DNA of 64,000 nt from Agathobaculum massiliense (GTDB taxonomy: Bacteria; Bacillota; Clostridia; Oscillospirales; Butyricicoccaceae), in the NCBI RefSeq assembly GCF_900291975.1, contig NZ_OMPN01000001.1, forward strand, positions 2,294,001 to 2,358,000, given 5' to 3'. Below the pieces are notes generated by a model, which made no database searches, was not told the origin of the DNA, and saw only the letters and a list, made by a program, of their open reading frames with translations. Both the position numbers and the translations under genes were made by a program. The stretch's first letter is position 1. Every line of letters starts with the position of its first letter. Below, one piece after another: positions 18,137-26,842 of this stretch.

Positions 18137-19363
18137 ATGAAAAAGAACATTATTGCAGCGACGCTCAGCGCGGCTATGGTAGCCGGCTTAGTACCGTTTG
18201 CTGGTGCTGCCTATGCGGTAGCAGCTGTTCCCACCCGTGATAAGGGGCAAATAGTTTACGTCGATAACACCCGCGTCTATCCTACGGGCTACAATATAGC
18301 GGACAACAATTATTTCAAACTGCGCGATATTGGCAAGCTTGTAGGCTTTGGCGTGGATTACGATGAAGCTACGCAGACCGTTGAGATCAGCACGACGCGC
18401 ACTGCACCCAGCACGGAGGGCATCACAGATACCTCGGTAAGCGGTGCGGTGGCCAAGGTCAGCAATCAGCGCATTGCGGTGGACGGCATTTATGTCAACA
18501 TGAAAGCCTACCAGATCGACGGCAACAACTATGTGAAGCTGCGCGATATCGGCAAGCAGGTGGACTTTGGTGTGGGCTATGACAATGCGACGGCAAGCGT
18601 CCGCATCGATACGGATGCGCCGTACACCGAAAGCACAACGTCTGCCAACGGCAGCGCCATCACGAAGTGGAACAAAACCATGGCGGAGTTTAATCAGGCC
18701 ATGATTAAATGCAACTGGGATAAGAGCAAATACCTCACGACCGCTAAGCAGTATGCGCCGGTCATCACGGGCAAAGCAGACGGCACGGTAGAGGATGTTA
18801 TCGCTGCGCTGGATGCCATGAAAGGCGCGCCGGTGGACGCGGTTTCGTTCGAAGATGACCGCACGGTAAACCATTTCTGGGCAGATGAGCTGCGCAAGGC
18901 GCTGGGACAAGACATTAGCGGTGAAAACAGTGATACTGGTAACGAAACTAACATCTCCAGTGTAAGCGATGAAACCCTGCGTGCATGGGAAGATGAGATG
19001 CTGAACTTGGTCAATGAAGAACGAACAGTACGCGGACTGGAGTCTGTGGTTTTTAATGAAAAACTTCAAGAAATGGCACGAGTTCGTGCAGAAGAAATAA
19101 CAGTAAGGTTTTCGCATGATCGTCCTTCAGGAACCCCATATGATTTATTAGACGAAGTTGGAATACCTGTGAAAAACTTCAAGACAGAAAATATCATTCA
19201 AGGTACAACATCTTCTACGCCAAGTTCACTTATGAACACCTTTATGCAATCACAGGGACATCGTGCATGGATTTTAAGCGACGAGGTTAATGCTATTGGA
19301 ATTGCATTAACCCAAAATCAGTATGGACAAATATATGGTGTCCAAATCTTTGGTATGTTCTAA
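18137..19363 (+). CDS. Secreted CAP-domain protein with stalk domain
   Basis: A 408-residue protein. The ATG at 18137 follows GGAGGG; an upstream extension to 18038 crosses the promoter and is rejected. A signal peptide (AATLSAAMVAGLVPFAGAAYA) precedes a pair of copper-amine-oxidase-N-type stalk repeats (YNIADNNYFKLRDIGKLVGFGVDYDE and a second YQIDGNNYVKLRDIGKQVDF copy), a linker, and a C-terminal CAP/SCP domain. The domain runs from LNLVNEERTVRGLESV, with His in RFSHDRP and in SQGHRAWIL. The role of bacterial CAP proteins is poorly defined. It sits in its own transcript (promoter before, terminator after) within the surface block. The CAP part is more AT-rich than the stalk part, suggesting domain joining. 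Confidence 0.85.
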   Translation: MKKNIIAATLSAAMVAGLVPFAGAAYAVAAVPTRDKGQIVYVDNTRVYPTGYNIADNNYFKLRDIGKLVGFGVDYDEATQTVEISTTRTAPSTEGITDTSVSGAVAKVSNQRIAVDGIYVNMKAYQIDGNNYVKLRDIGKQVDFGVGYDNATASVRIDTDAPYTESTTSANGSAITKWNKTMAEFNQAMIKCNWDKSKYLTTAKQYAPVITGKADGTVEDVIAALDAMKGAPVDAVSFEDDRTVNHFWADELRKALGQDISGENSDTGNETNISSVSDETLRAWEDEMLNLVNEERTVRGLESVVFNEKLQEMARVRAEEITVRFSHDRPSGTPYDLLDEVGIPVKNFKTENIIQGTTSSTPSSLMNTFMQSQGHRAWILSDEVNAIGIALTQNQYGQIYGVQIFGMF

Positions 19364-19379
19364 ACATATAAAGTTTACG

Positions 19380-19412
19380 AGCGGTTAGTTGATCAACCTA
19401 ATCGCTCTTTTC
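19380..19412 (+). terminator. Terminator after the CAP gene
   Basis: GAGCGGTTAG pairs with CTAATCGCTC around TTGATCAAC, with one G-T pair, followed by TTTTCTTTT. Confidence 0.65.
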
Positions 19413-19447
19413 TTTTACCTGTAGAAAATGAATACTTTACAGAGAGC

Positions 19448-19478
19448 GCCGCCTTCCTTTCCCGAAGGCGGCTTTTTT
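19448..19478 (+). terminator. Terminator or attenuator upstream of the pilin gene
   Basis: GCCGCCTTC (19448-19456) pairs exactly with GAAGGCGGC (19464-19472), followed by six T. It ends 24 bases before the pilin ATG, so it may be a leader attenuator rather than a second terminator of the CAP gene. Confidence 0.6.
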
Positions 19479-19502
19479 ATTCCAGACAAAAGGAGAGGAA
19501 AA

Positions 19503-22500
19503 ATGCTAAAGAATATTTTCAAACGGACAACGGCGGGCGTTTTGTCCGCGCTCACATTGGCTGCAAGCGTGCCGCTTGCCGGTGCGGCAGACGGCATTAT
19601 GCCGCTGGCAGAGGAGGACAACGAAGCGTCCAGCATTGAAATTAACGTGGGTGAGGTATATAACATTGCGGATAAGGGCGTGCAAAAGGCTTGGTTCCAG
19701 CAAAACGGCGCGCCGCGCAACGTCTGGCCTATGTTCACCAAAGCGTCAGACGGCACAGAGATCCGCGCATACTGCGCGGACCACAGCAAGGGCAACCCCG
19801 GCACATCGGGAATGCCGTACACGGTGACAAGCCGCGTATCGGATATGCATGTGTATGGCGTCGCGGCGCGCAGCGATGCGCGTATGACGCTCAATGAATT
19901 TATTTCCAGTGTAGGAAGCCCGCTTTCCAAAGAAAATTTTACAGAAGATATGTACTTCAGCGCCAGTCAGGCCGCGATCTGGTGTGCGCTGGGCGATGCG
20001 CAGATTGCTGCAAACAGCAGCTATGGCGTAAGCTATGGCAGCTCCACGTCGCTCGGTTATCGCACTGCCGGCAAGACGCTTAGCGCCAGTTCCACGTCGG
20101 AAGCGCTGACGTTGTTTGCCGCTATAAAAATGCTGGAGTATGGCAATGAGTTCTATAACACTTGGGGGCCAAGCGGCAAAGGCCATGCGCCGTGGGTAGG
20201 CGCTACCATCAATTACACGCCCGGCAACACCGAGTACACTCCCGCAGCGCAAAAGACCGGTACGATCGATGTAGGCGGCAGTATCGTATCCGGCGGCACC
20301 TTTGCGGAGAAGCAGATAGAGGGGCAGCAGTACATGGTACTGCCTATGGCGGCGGCAAGCGCAACCTTTGTGCGCGGCGAGGGCGAATATGGGCAGATTT
20401 TTGTCCGTGCAGACAATGTCCCGGACGGTGCTTTCCTCATGGACAGCGAGGGCAACAAGAGCTATGATGACGATGGTTCGCAGCGGCTTGCGCTGGCCCA
20501 TGTGGACAAAAACAATGACCTGTACAAAAACGGCAACGGTATGGCTTATGGTGAAACCTTCCTGTTCTGTATCCCCAAGGCCACAGCGGAGCAGATGGAT
20601 GAAGCCAGCACACCCTTGAAAACCCAATTCTTTGCCAGCATGAATGTAGACCGTTACAACGTATATGCAGCCAGCACAACCAGTTCGGGCGTACAGCCGG
20701 TTATCATGGTGGAGCCTGCTGTAAGGAAGATGAGTGTAAATGTCGGCTTCTCTACAAATGAGACGCCGGAAGATCTTACTCAGCTTAAAGTATTGAAGAC
20801 TGATGAAAATGGTGCGCCGTTGGAGGGCTGCACATTCCAGATCAGTTACCAAAAAGACGGTACCCCTAAAACAGATGAGCAAACTACGGACGGCAACGGT
20901 GAAGCACTTTTTATTTACTTGCCCCTTAACACCGACGTCACCATCAAGGAAACCGCAGCGCCAGAGGGCTATACCCTGCTGCCGGATAAGGTTGTGAACA
21001 CTGGCACGGGCGGCAAGACCGTTGAAGTCAAGCTGGCAAACTCGGATGACCACGTTTTCAAGATGCATAAGACCTCCAGCGCGGACGGGCGCAACCTGAT
21101 GGGCGCGAAGTTCGAGGTCAAGGGCATAGACAACGACTTTGTCAACACTTATGTAACGGACGCGCTGGGCGAGTTCACGATCCAGGGCCGCGACCTGCCC
21201 ACCGGTTCTTTTGAAGTATACGAGATCGCCGCACCGGAGGGGTATGCAATAGACGGCAGTGATATCCAGACCTTCAGCTGGGATAATACCCGTGATGTGA
21301 CGCTTACTTTCAAGAATGCGCCGCTGCCCGGTATCCAGATCTACAAGTACGACAAGGACAGCAAGGAGCCGCTGGCGGGCGCGACCTTTGAGATCCGCCG
21401 CGACGGTCAGGTGCTGCAGACGGTCAAGACCGACGTCAACGGCTATGCCAAGGTCTACAATCTTCCCAAGGGCTTCTATCAGGTGGTCGAGGTAGAACCG
21501 CCGCAGGGCTACTTAAAGGACGAAGTAGAGCATGAGGTTTACATTGACCCGTCCGCAGACCCCACGCAGATCATCCGCGAAGTCAATGTACCGAACACGA
21601 AGAAGCTGTCCATCCGTATCATCAAGCAGGACAAGGACACCAGGATCCCCCTGCAGGGCTGGAAATTCGATGTGTACTACAACGACGCGAAACTTACCTC
21701 CGTCACCACGGATCAGGACGGCGAAGCGATGATCGAAAACCTGCAGCCCGGTACATACCGCGTTGTTGAGGTAGACGGTGATAAAGAACACTACAATCTG
21801 GATGCTCCGGAGCAGACTGTAGAGCTGATCAAAGATCAGGCCGAGATCCCGACCCTGATTTTCCAGAACACCATCAAGAAACACTTCGGTATCTACAAGA
21901 TCGATGAGGAAACACGGGAGCCGATCCAAGGCGTCACCTTTGAGATCTGGAAGGACGGCAGGCTGCTGGGCAACTACACCACGGACGAGCATGGCCGCAT
22001 CTGGCTGCCCTATGCAGAGCCGGGTACTTATCAGGCAAAGGAAGTCGTAACCGATCCGCGGTATGTCATCAACGAAAAGACATTTACGATTGAGAACAAT
22101 TCGGAGTACCCCACGTTCTTCACTATCCCCAATACCCGCAAAAAGGATATTATCGTAAAGAAAATAGACCTTGACACCGGCAGACCAATGCAGGGCGTTG
22201 TATTTGAGGGCTTCAAGGACGGCAGGAGCATCGGTATGTTCACGACCGGACCGGACGGCACGTTCACCATTGACTATGCAGACCCCGGCACCTATAAATT
22301 TGTGGAACGACACACCCTTGCGGGTTATGAACTGAGTACACAGGTGCTGGAGGGCGAGCACACGACAGACCGCGATCTGGTGCTGACGCTGGATAACGTC
22401 GAGCAGAAATCTTTCATTGTGAAAAAGATCGACAGCGAAACGAAAGAGCCGCTGGCAGGCGTACAATTCAAAATCTGGCGGGATGGCGTACTGCTGGGCG

Positions 22501-24584
22501 ATTACACGACCGATGAAAATGGCCGCATTGAGATCAAAAATGCGCCTGCGGGTACTTATAAGGTGCAGGAGATTGCCACCCTCAAGGAGTACATCCTGAA
22601 CGATGAGGTGCTGGAGATCGAGCACACCACGGTCAAGGACACCGAGCTTACCGTGGAGAACACCAAAAAGCCCGGTCTGCTTATCAAAAAGATAGACAGC
22701 CAGACGAAGAAGCCGCTGCAGGGCGCTACCTTCAAAATCACCCGCGGGGACGGCTCGGTCGTGCGTGAGAGCGTCACGACCGATGCGGACGGTGTAATCC
22801 ATCTGCCGGAGTTGGATACCGGCACATACATCATCACAGAGATCTCCGCGCCGGACGGCTATGCCATCGACGAGACGCCTAAGACCGTGGAAATCCGCGC
22901 GGGGCAGACCTATGAGGTGACCTTTACCAATACGAAAAAGGGCGGTTTCACCATTAAGAAGATAGACGAGGATACCCGCCAGCCGCTGAAAAACGCGGTA
23001 TTCAAGATCACTAAGTCTAATGGCGAGTTCGTGAAGGAGGCCGAAAGCGACGCAAACGGCGTTATCACACTGGACGGCCTGCCGGAGGGCAGCTACATCG
23101 TAACCGAGGTAAAAGCCCCAACAGGCTATATCCTGCAGGATACGCCCAAAACCTTTGAGATCAAGGACGGCGGCAGCATGGAACTGGTATTCACCAATAA
23201 AAAGGCATACGGTTTGCAGATCCGCAAAATTGTAAAGGACACCGGTGAAGCCTTGCCGGGCGCGAAATTCCGTGTGGAAAAAGCCACGGGCGAATTGGTC
23301 GGCGAATATACGAGCAATTCCTCCGGTCTGGTCAACATTTCCGGTCTGGAGGACGGCGTGTATGTTGTGACCGAGATCAAAGCGCCGGACGGCTACCGGT
23401 TAGACAGCACATCCAAAAATGTTATTGTGAAAGCCGGGGAGCTGGCCACGGTTGAATTTGAGAATGCGAAGATGTCCAGTGTGCGCATTAAGAAAATTGA
23501 TGCGGTGACGAAAAAAGGCATCCCCGACGTGCGGTTTATCATCAAAGACGCGCACAAGAACCTGATCGGCGAGTACACCACGGATGCAGACGGCTATATC
23601 GAACTGGAAAAGGAGCTGGAGGAAGGAAAATACTACGCCGAAGAGGTGCAGGCGGCTCCCGGTTACATCCGCGATGAGCAGGAACGCACATTCCGTGTGA
23701 CCAAGGGCGAAACGACGGAAATCGTGTGGGAAAATACGCCGCAGCAAGGTCAGATTCAGATCACAAAGAAGTCCAAGGACGATAACCCGATCAACGGCCT
23801 GCCTGCCGGCACGCTCCTGCAGGGCGCGACCTTTGAAATCTATGATAAAGCAGGCAACGTCGTGGATACCATCGTAAGTAATGAACGCGGCGTCGCAGTA
23901 TCGGGGCTGCTGCCGCTGGGGCGTTACACAATTCGTGAAACGAAAGCCCCCGTGTATTACGGGGCGTCCGGTGAAACCTTTGAAGCCGAGATCGAGTTCT
24001 CCGGCCAGATCGTGCGCCTTGAGGTATTGAACGAGAGCGTATACACCAATGTTTCTATTGCCAAGTCCGGCCCGAAACAGGTCGTACCCGGCCAGCCGAT
24101 CCGGTGGACGGTATCGCACATCGCCAACAACTCCACCGTTCCGCTCCAGTCGTTCTACTGGCGCGATACGTTACCGTATCAGGCGGTGACGCTGGACAAG
24201 ATCGTGACCGGCACATACAATGCGCGGCTGAGTTACAAGATCGTATACCGCACCAATTATAACCAGAACTACCGCACGCTCGCGGATAACCTGTCCACGG
24301 CGCAGAACCGCACCATTCAGGCCAATCCCACCGCGCTCGGCCTCAAGTCCGGCGAGGTTGTCACCGACTTTATGTTCGTGTTTGGTAATGTTCCCGCAGG
24401 CTTCCGCTGCGTAGAAACCCCGTATGTATACGGCAATGTGCGTTCGTCTGTCGCAGGCACAGCATTTGTCAATAAGGCAGATGTGGGCGGCTTGCATAAC
24501 CAGCAGTGGATCATGTCCAACGATGCGTGGACAACGACCATTTACCGCGTAACAAAGCCGGTTCTGCCGCAGACGGGCTGGTAA
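19503..24584 (+). CDS. Thioester-domain SpaA/Cna-B repeat pilin-like adhesin
   Basis: A 1693-residue protein. The ATG at 19503 follows AAAGGAGAGG. Order of parts: signal peptide (VLSALTLAASVPLAGAAD); a thioester domain in which Cys91 (RAYCADHS) and Gln156 (SASQAAIW) would form the covalent Cys-Gln bond; a beta-rich linker; about 12 SpaA/Cna-B repeats (residues about 425-1520), each with a KxD/E start such as IKKIDSQTKKPLQGATF and a xNTK-type end able to form Lys-Asn isopeptides; a DUF11-like C-terminal domain; and LPQTGW as the last six residues. It would present a covalent adhesin arm on the cell. Oddly, nothing follows the LPQTG motif: there is no membrane helix and no basic tail. Confidence 0.9.
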   Translation: MLKNIFKRTTAGVLSALTLAASVPLAGAADGIMPLAEEDNEASSIEINVGEVYNIADKGVQKAWFQQNGAPRNVWPMFTKASDGTEIRAYCADHSKGNPGTSGMPYTVTSRVSDMHVYGVAARSDARMTLNEFISSVGSPLSKENFTEDMYFSASQAAIWCALGDAQIAANSSYGVSYGSSTSLGYRTAGKTLSASSTSEALTLFAAIKMLEYGNEFYNTWGPSGKGHAPWVGATINYTPGNTEYTPAAQKTGTIDVGGSIVSGGTFAEKQIEGQQYMVLPMAAASATFVRGEGEYGQIFVRADNVPDGAFLMDSEGNKSYDDDGSQRLALAHVDKNNDLYKNGNGMAYGETFLFCIPKATAEQMDEASTPLKTQFFASMNVDRYNVYAASTTSSGVQPVIMVEPAVRKMSVNVGFSTNETPEDLTQLKVLKTDENGAPLEGCTFQISYQKDGTPKTDEQTTDGNGEALFIYLPLNTDVTIKETAAPEGYTLLPDKVVNTGTGGKTVEVKLANSDDHVFKMHKTSSADGRNLMGAKFEVKGIDNDFVNTYVTDALGEFTIQGRDLPTGSFEVYEIAAPEGYAIDGSDIQTFSWDNTRDVTLTFKNAPLPGIQIYKYDKDSKEPLAGATFEIRRDGQVLQTVKTDVNGYAKVYNLPKGFYQVVEVEPPQGYLKDEVEHEVYIDPSADPTQIIREVNVPNTKKLSIRIIKQDKDTRIPLQGWKFDVYYNDAKLTSVTTDQDGEAMIENLQPGTYRVVEVDGDKEHYNLDAPEQTVELIKDQAEIPTLIFQNTIKKHFGIYKIDEETREPIQGVTFEIWKDGRLLGNYTTDEHGRIWLPYAEPGTYQAKEVVTDPRYVINEKTFTIENNSEYPTFFTIPNTRKKDIIVKKIDLDTGRPMQGVVFEGFKDGRSIGMFTTGPDGTFTIDYADPGTYKFVERHTLAGYELSTQVLEGEHTTDRDLVLTLDNVEQKSFIVKKIDSETKEPLAGVQFKIWRDGVLLGDYTTDENGRIEIKNAPAGTYKVQEIATLKEYILNDEVLEIEHTTVKDTELTVENTKKPGLLIKKIDSQTKKPLQGATFKITRGDGSVVRESVTTDADGVIHLPELDTGTYIITEISAPDGYAIDETPKTVEIRAGQTYEVTFTNTKKGGFTIKKIDEDTRQPLKNAVFKITKSNGEFVKEAESDANGVITLDGLPEGSYIVTEVKAPTGYILQDTPKTFEIKDGGSMELVFTNKKAYGLQIRKIVKDTGEALPGAKFRVEKATGELVGEYTSNSSGLVNISGLEDGVYVVTEIKAPDGYRLDSTSKNVIVKAGELATVEFENAKMSSVRIKKIDAVTKKGIPDVRFIIKDAHKNLIGEYTTDADGYIELEKELEEGKYYAEEVQAAPGYIRDEQERTFRVTKGETTEIVWENTPQQGQIQITKKSKDDNPINGLPAGTLLQGATFEIYDKAGNVVDTIVSNERGVAVSGLLPLGRYTIRETKAPVYYGASGETFEAEIEFSGQIVRLEVLNESVYTNVSIAKSGPKQVVPGQPIRWTVSHIANNSTVPLQSFYWRDTLPYQAVTLDKIVTGTYNARLSYKIVYRTNYNQNYRTLADNLSTAQNRTIQANPTALGLKSGEVVTDFMFVFGNVPAGFRCVETPYVYGNVRSSVAGTAFVNKADVGGLHNQQWIMSNDAWTTTIYRVTKPVLPQTGW

Positions 24585-24607
24585 ACAACAATGGAGGTTG
24601 AGATATT

Positions 24608-26836
24608 ATGAAAGCACGGCGAATTATCAGCGCGGCCATGGCCGCAATGCTGGCGCTCGGCTCCACCGCATTTGCGGCGGACGGGCAGCCCAAGACTGAG
24701 AGAATCGTCACCACACAGAACGGCACGGGTTACACCGTGTCGTCCGTGGGGCGGCATGTGATTGCAGTGGATGACAGCAGCCAGTCCTTTGCCTTTGCAC
24801 CAACGGATGGATACGATCTGAGCCAGCTCATGATTACAGACGGTCAGTTTACAGATCGGGCCGACGTGGCCAGTCTGGATAAAGACCTGACCATGAACGG
24901 CACAACCTATCCCATCCGCTATGAATCCAAGATCGATGCACAGGGAACAAGCGTGATCCGCGCGACGGTTTCCATTCCTGCAGCACAGGATGACATTACC
25001 TTGTCTGCGGAAGCCGTCAGCTCGGAATACACGGTTACGGCCACATCACAGAGCGGCGCAGCCTTATCGTCTGGTTTGACCAAGCTGGGCAAGGGCGAAG
25101 CCTACACCATGACGGCCAAGCCGGACGGCAATCTGTATTGCATTACCAGAGCAGACCTGACGATTGGCCAAAACAAGACCAGCGTCGCGCTTTCCAAAGG
25201 CTGCGATGAGATCTCACAGGGATACCGCTTCACAATGGACGCTGAGGGTGTGCTGACTGTGTACTGCGGCGGCGTCACCAGCTCGGCTACAATCGAGCTG
25301 AAAACAGCCGAACGTGAGCCGGGCAGTGATGAAGTGCTGGTTACGGTTCACACCGGACGTGGAATCAGCAGCGAGGTGTCCAAGGATATTGTGAAAAAAG
25401 GGAGCAATTACACGGTGTCTTTTTCCGCAAACCGGGGCTATGCCATCGACGCGCTGACCCTTGAAGCGGATGGAAAGACAGCATACAGCACTCCGAATAC
25501 CAACACGGTATTTATCGGCACAAACGCATACCGCGTATCCGGGAATGACAGCGGCTGCACGGTATACCTGACCGATCTGCAGAGCAACATCACCGTGAGC
25601 GCAGAGAGCGTCTATGACAGTGATAATCTGCTGGTGACAACCTCTGCGGGTACTGGGGTGAAGATCGACAAGAATTGCGGCAGCAGCGTAGAGGTTGGCA
25701 CGGATGTAGATTTTGATATCTACGTCACGGATGAAGATAAATACGAGCTTGACCGTATCACACTGCAGATTGGCGATAGCAGCCAAACCGTAGATGCAGA
25801 CGAGACTTCGATCCGTGTCAGCGGCGAAACATACCGTATGACCACCGATCAGGATGGCGTTACGCATCTGTATGTGACGGATATTGATAAGCCGGTGCGC
25901 GTATCTGCGACGGCAAGTCGTGTAAGTACCAGCCACAGTGTAACAATCCAAAAGTCGAACAATTTGACAATCAGCAAAAATACCGGCTCGACCGTATCTC
26001 ATGGCAAGGATGTGAAATTTACAATCAAGCCGGATAGCGGTTATACGGTTGATACTGTGACGCTGAAAATCGGCTCCAAATCCGAAACGGCCTATGCGGG
26101 CGCATCTATCATCGCCGTTGATGGAACCAGTTATGACATGGAGCGCAGCAGCGACGGCACGGTGACTGTCTATGTAAACAATGTTCGTGCAAATGTTTCT
26201 ATCTCGGCAGAAGCGGAAAAAATCGCAACCGGAAGTGGCTCGAATGGGAAAATCTATATTGATCGTTCTGTAAAATCTCCATTCTTCGTTGGGTACAATT
26301 CGCAATTCTATCCAGAGGATAATATGACACGCGCAGAAGCCGTGCAGATGCTTGTCCGTATGACAAATGCAGATCCGAACGCAAGTTATCCGATGGCTGG
26401 GTTCAGCGATGTGCAGTCAGATGCTTATTATGCAAATGCACTGGATGCCTTTGCGTATGGCGGCGTCGTTGACGTGGATACCTCGTACTTCCGGCCTTAT
26501 GCGCCGATCACCCGTGCGGAGTTTGTGGAAATGATGTATCGGCTCGACACGACCGGCAGTTATACCGGCTCGACACGGTTTTACGACGTATCCTCTGTGA
26601 TGCGTGAAGCGAGTGCCATTGCATACTGCGCAGATCGTGGATGGGTGAATGGATACCCGGATGGCAGCTTCCAGCCCAGTGCGTATATTACCCGCGCGGA
26701 AGCGGCAGCAGTAGTCAACCGGACGATGGGACGCACACTTTCGTCCAGTAATGTTTCCGGCGTCAATTATACGGATGTACCGCAGAGCCATTGGGCATAC
26801 AATGACATACTCATCGCGTCCAGCTATCAGTGGTGA
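24608..26836 (+). CDS. S-layer homology (SLH) surface protein
   Basis: A 742-residue protein. GGAGG precedes the ATG. A signal peptide (ISAAMAAMLALGSTAFAADG) is followed by about four to five imperfect beta repeats, each pairing a TITLQIGxxxxTxxAxxTSI-like strand with a YRMTTDxDGVTHLYV-like strand. Three SLH motifs lie at the C-terminus (from about residue 560; NMTRAEAVQMLVRM, PITRAEFVEMMYRL, YITRAEAAAVVNRT), which bind secondary cell-wall polymers. It starts 24 bases after the pilin stop and ends 7 bases before the T4CP, so it is co-transcribed with both. It may supply non-covalent wall anchoring for the surface complex; that role is inferred from context. Confidence 0.85.
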   Translation: MKARRIISAAMAAMLALGSTAFAADGQPKTERIVTTQNGTGYTVSSVGRHVIAVDDSSQSFAFAPTDGYDLSQLMITDGQFTDRADVASLDKDLTMNGTTYPIRYESKIDAQGTSVIRATVSIPAAQDDITLSAEAVSSEYTVTATSQSGAALSSGLTKLGKGEAYTMTAKPDGNLYCITRADLTIGQNKTSVALSKGCDEISQGYRFTMDAEGVLTVYCGGVTSSATIELKTAEREPGSDEVLVTVHTGRGISSEVSKDIVKKGSNYTVSFSANRGYAIDALTLEADGKTAYSTPNTNTVFIGTNAYRVSGNDSGCTVYLTDLQSNITVSAESVYDSDNLLVTTSAGTGVKIDKNCGSSVEVGTDVDFDIYVTDEDKYELDRITLQIGDSSQTVDADETSIRVSGETYRMTTDQDGVTHLYVTDIDKPVRVSATASRVSTSHSVTIQKSNNLTISKNTGSTVSHGKDVKFTIKPDSGYTVDTVTLKIGSKSETAYAGASIIAVDGTSYDMERSSDGTVTVYVNNVRANVSISAEAEKIATGSGSNGKIYIDRSVKSPFFVGYNSQFYPEDNMTRAEAVQMLVRMTNADPNASYPMAGFSDVQSDAYYANALDAFAYGGVVDVDTSYFRPYAPITRAEFVEMMYRLDTTGSYTGSTRFYDVSSVMREASAIAYCADRGWVNGYPDGSFQPSAYITRAEAAAVVNRTMGRTLSSSNVSGVNYTDVPQSHWAYNDILIASSYQW

Positions 26837-26842
26837 GTTCCT

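Noticed and set aside
20700-24060. Tandem DNA repeats or CRISPR-like array in the pilin gene
   Set aside because: The repeats are protein-level SpaA domains of about 85-95 residues with divergent DNA; there are no short identical repeats with unique spacers. No CRISPR array or cas gene was seen in the window.
24584-24608. Frameshift joining pilin and SLH genes into one gene
   Set aside because: The SLH gene has its own GGAGG site and a full signal peptide, so these are two genes.
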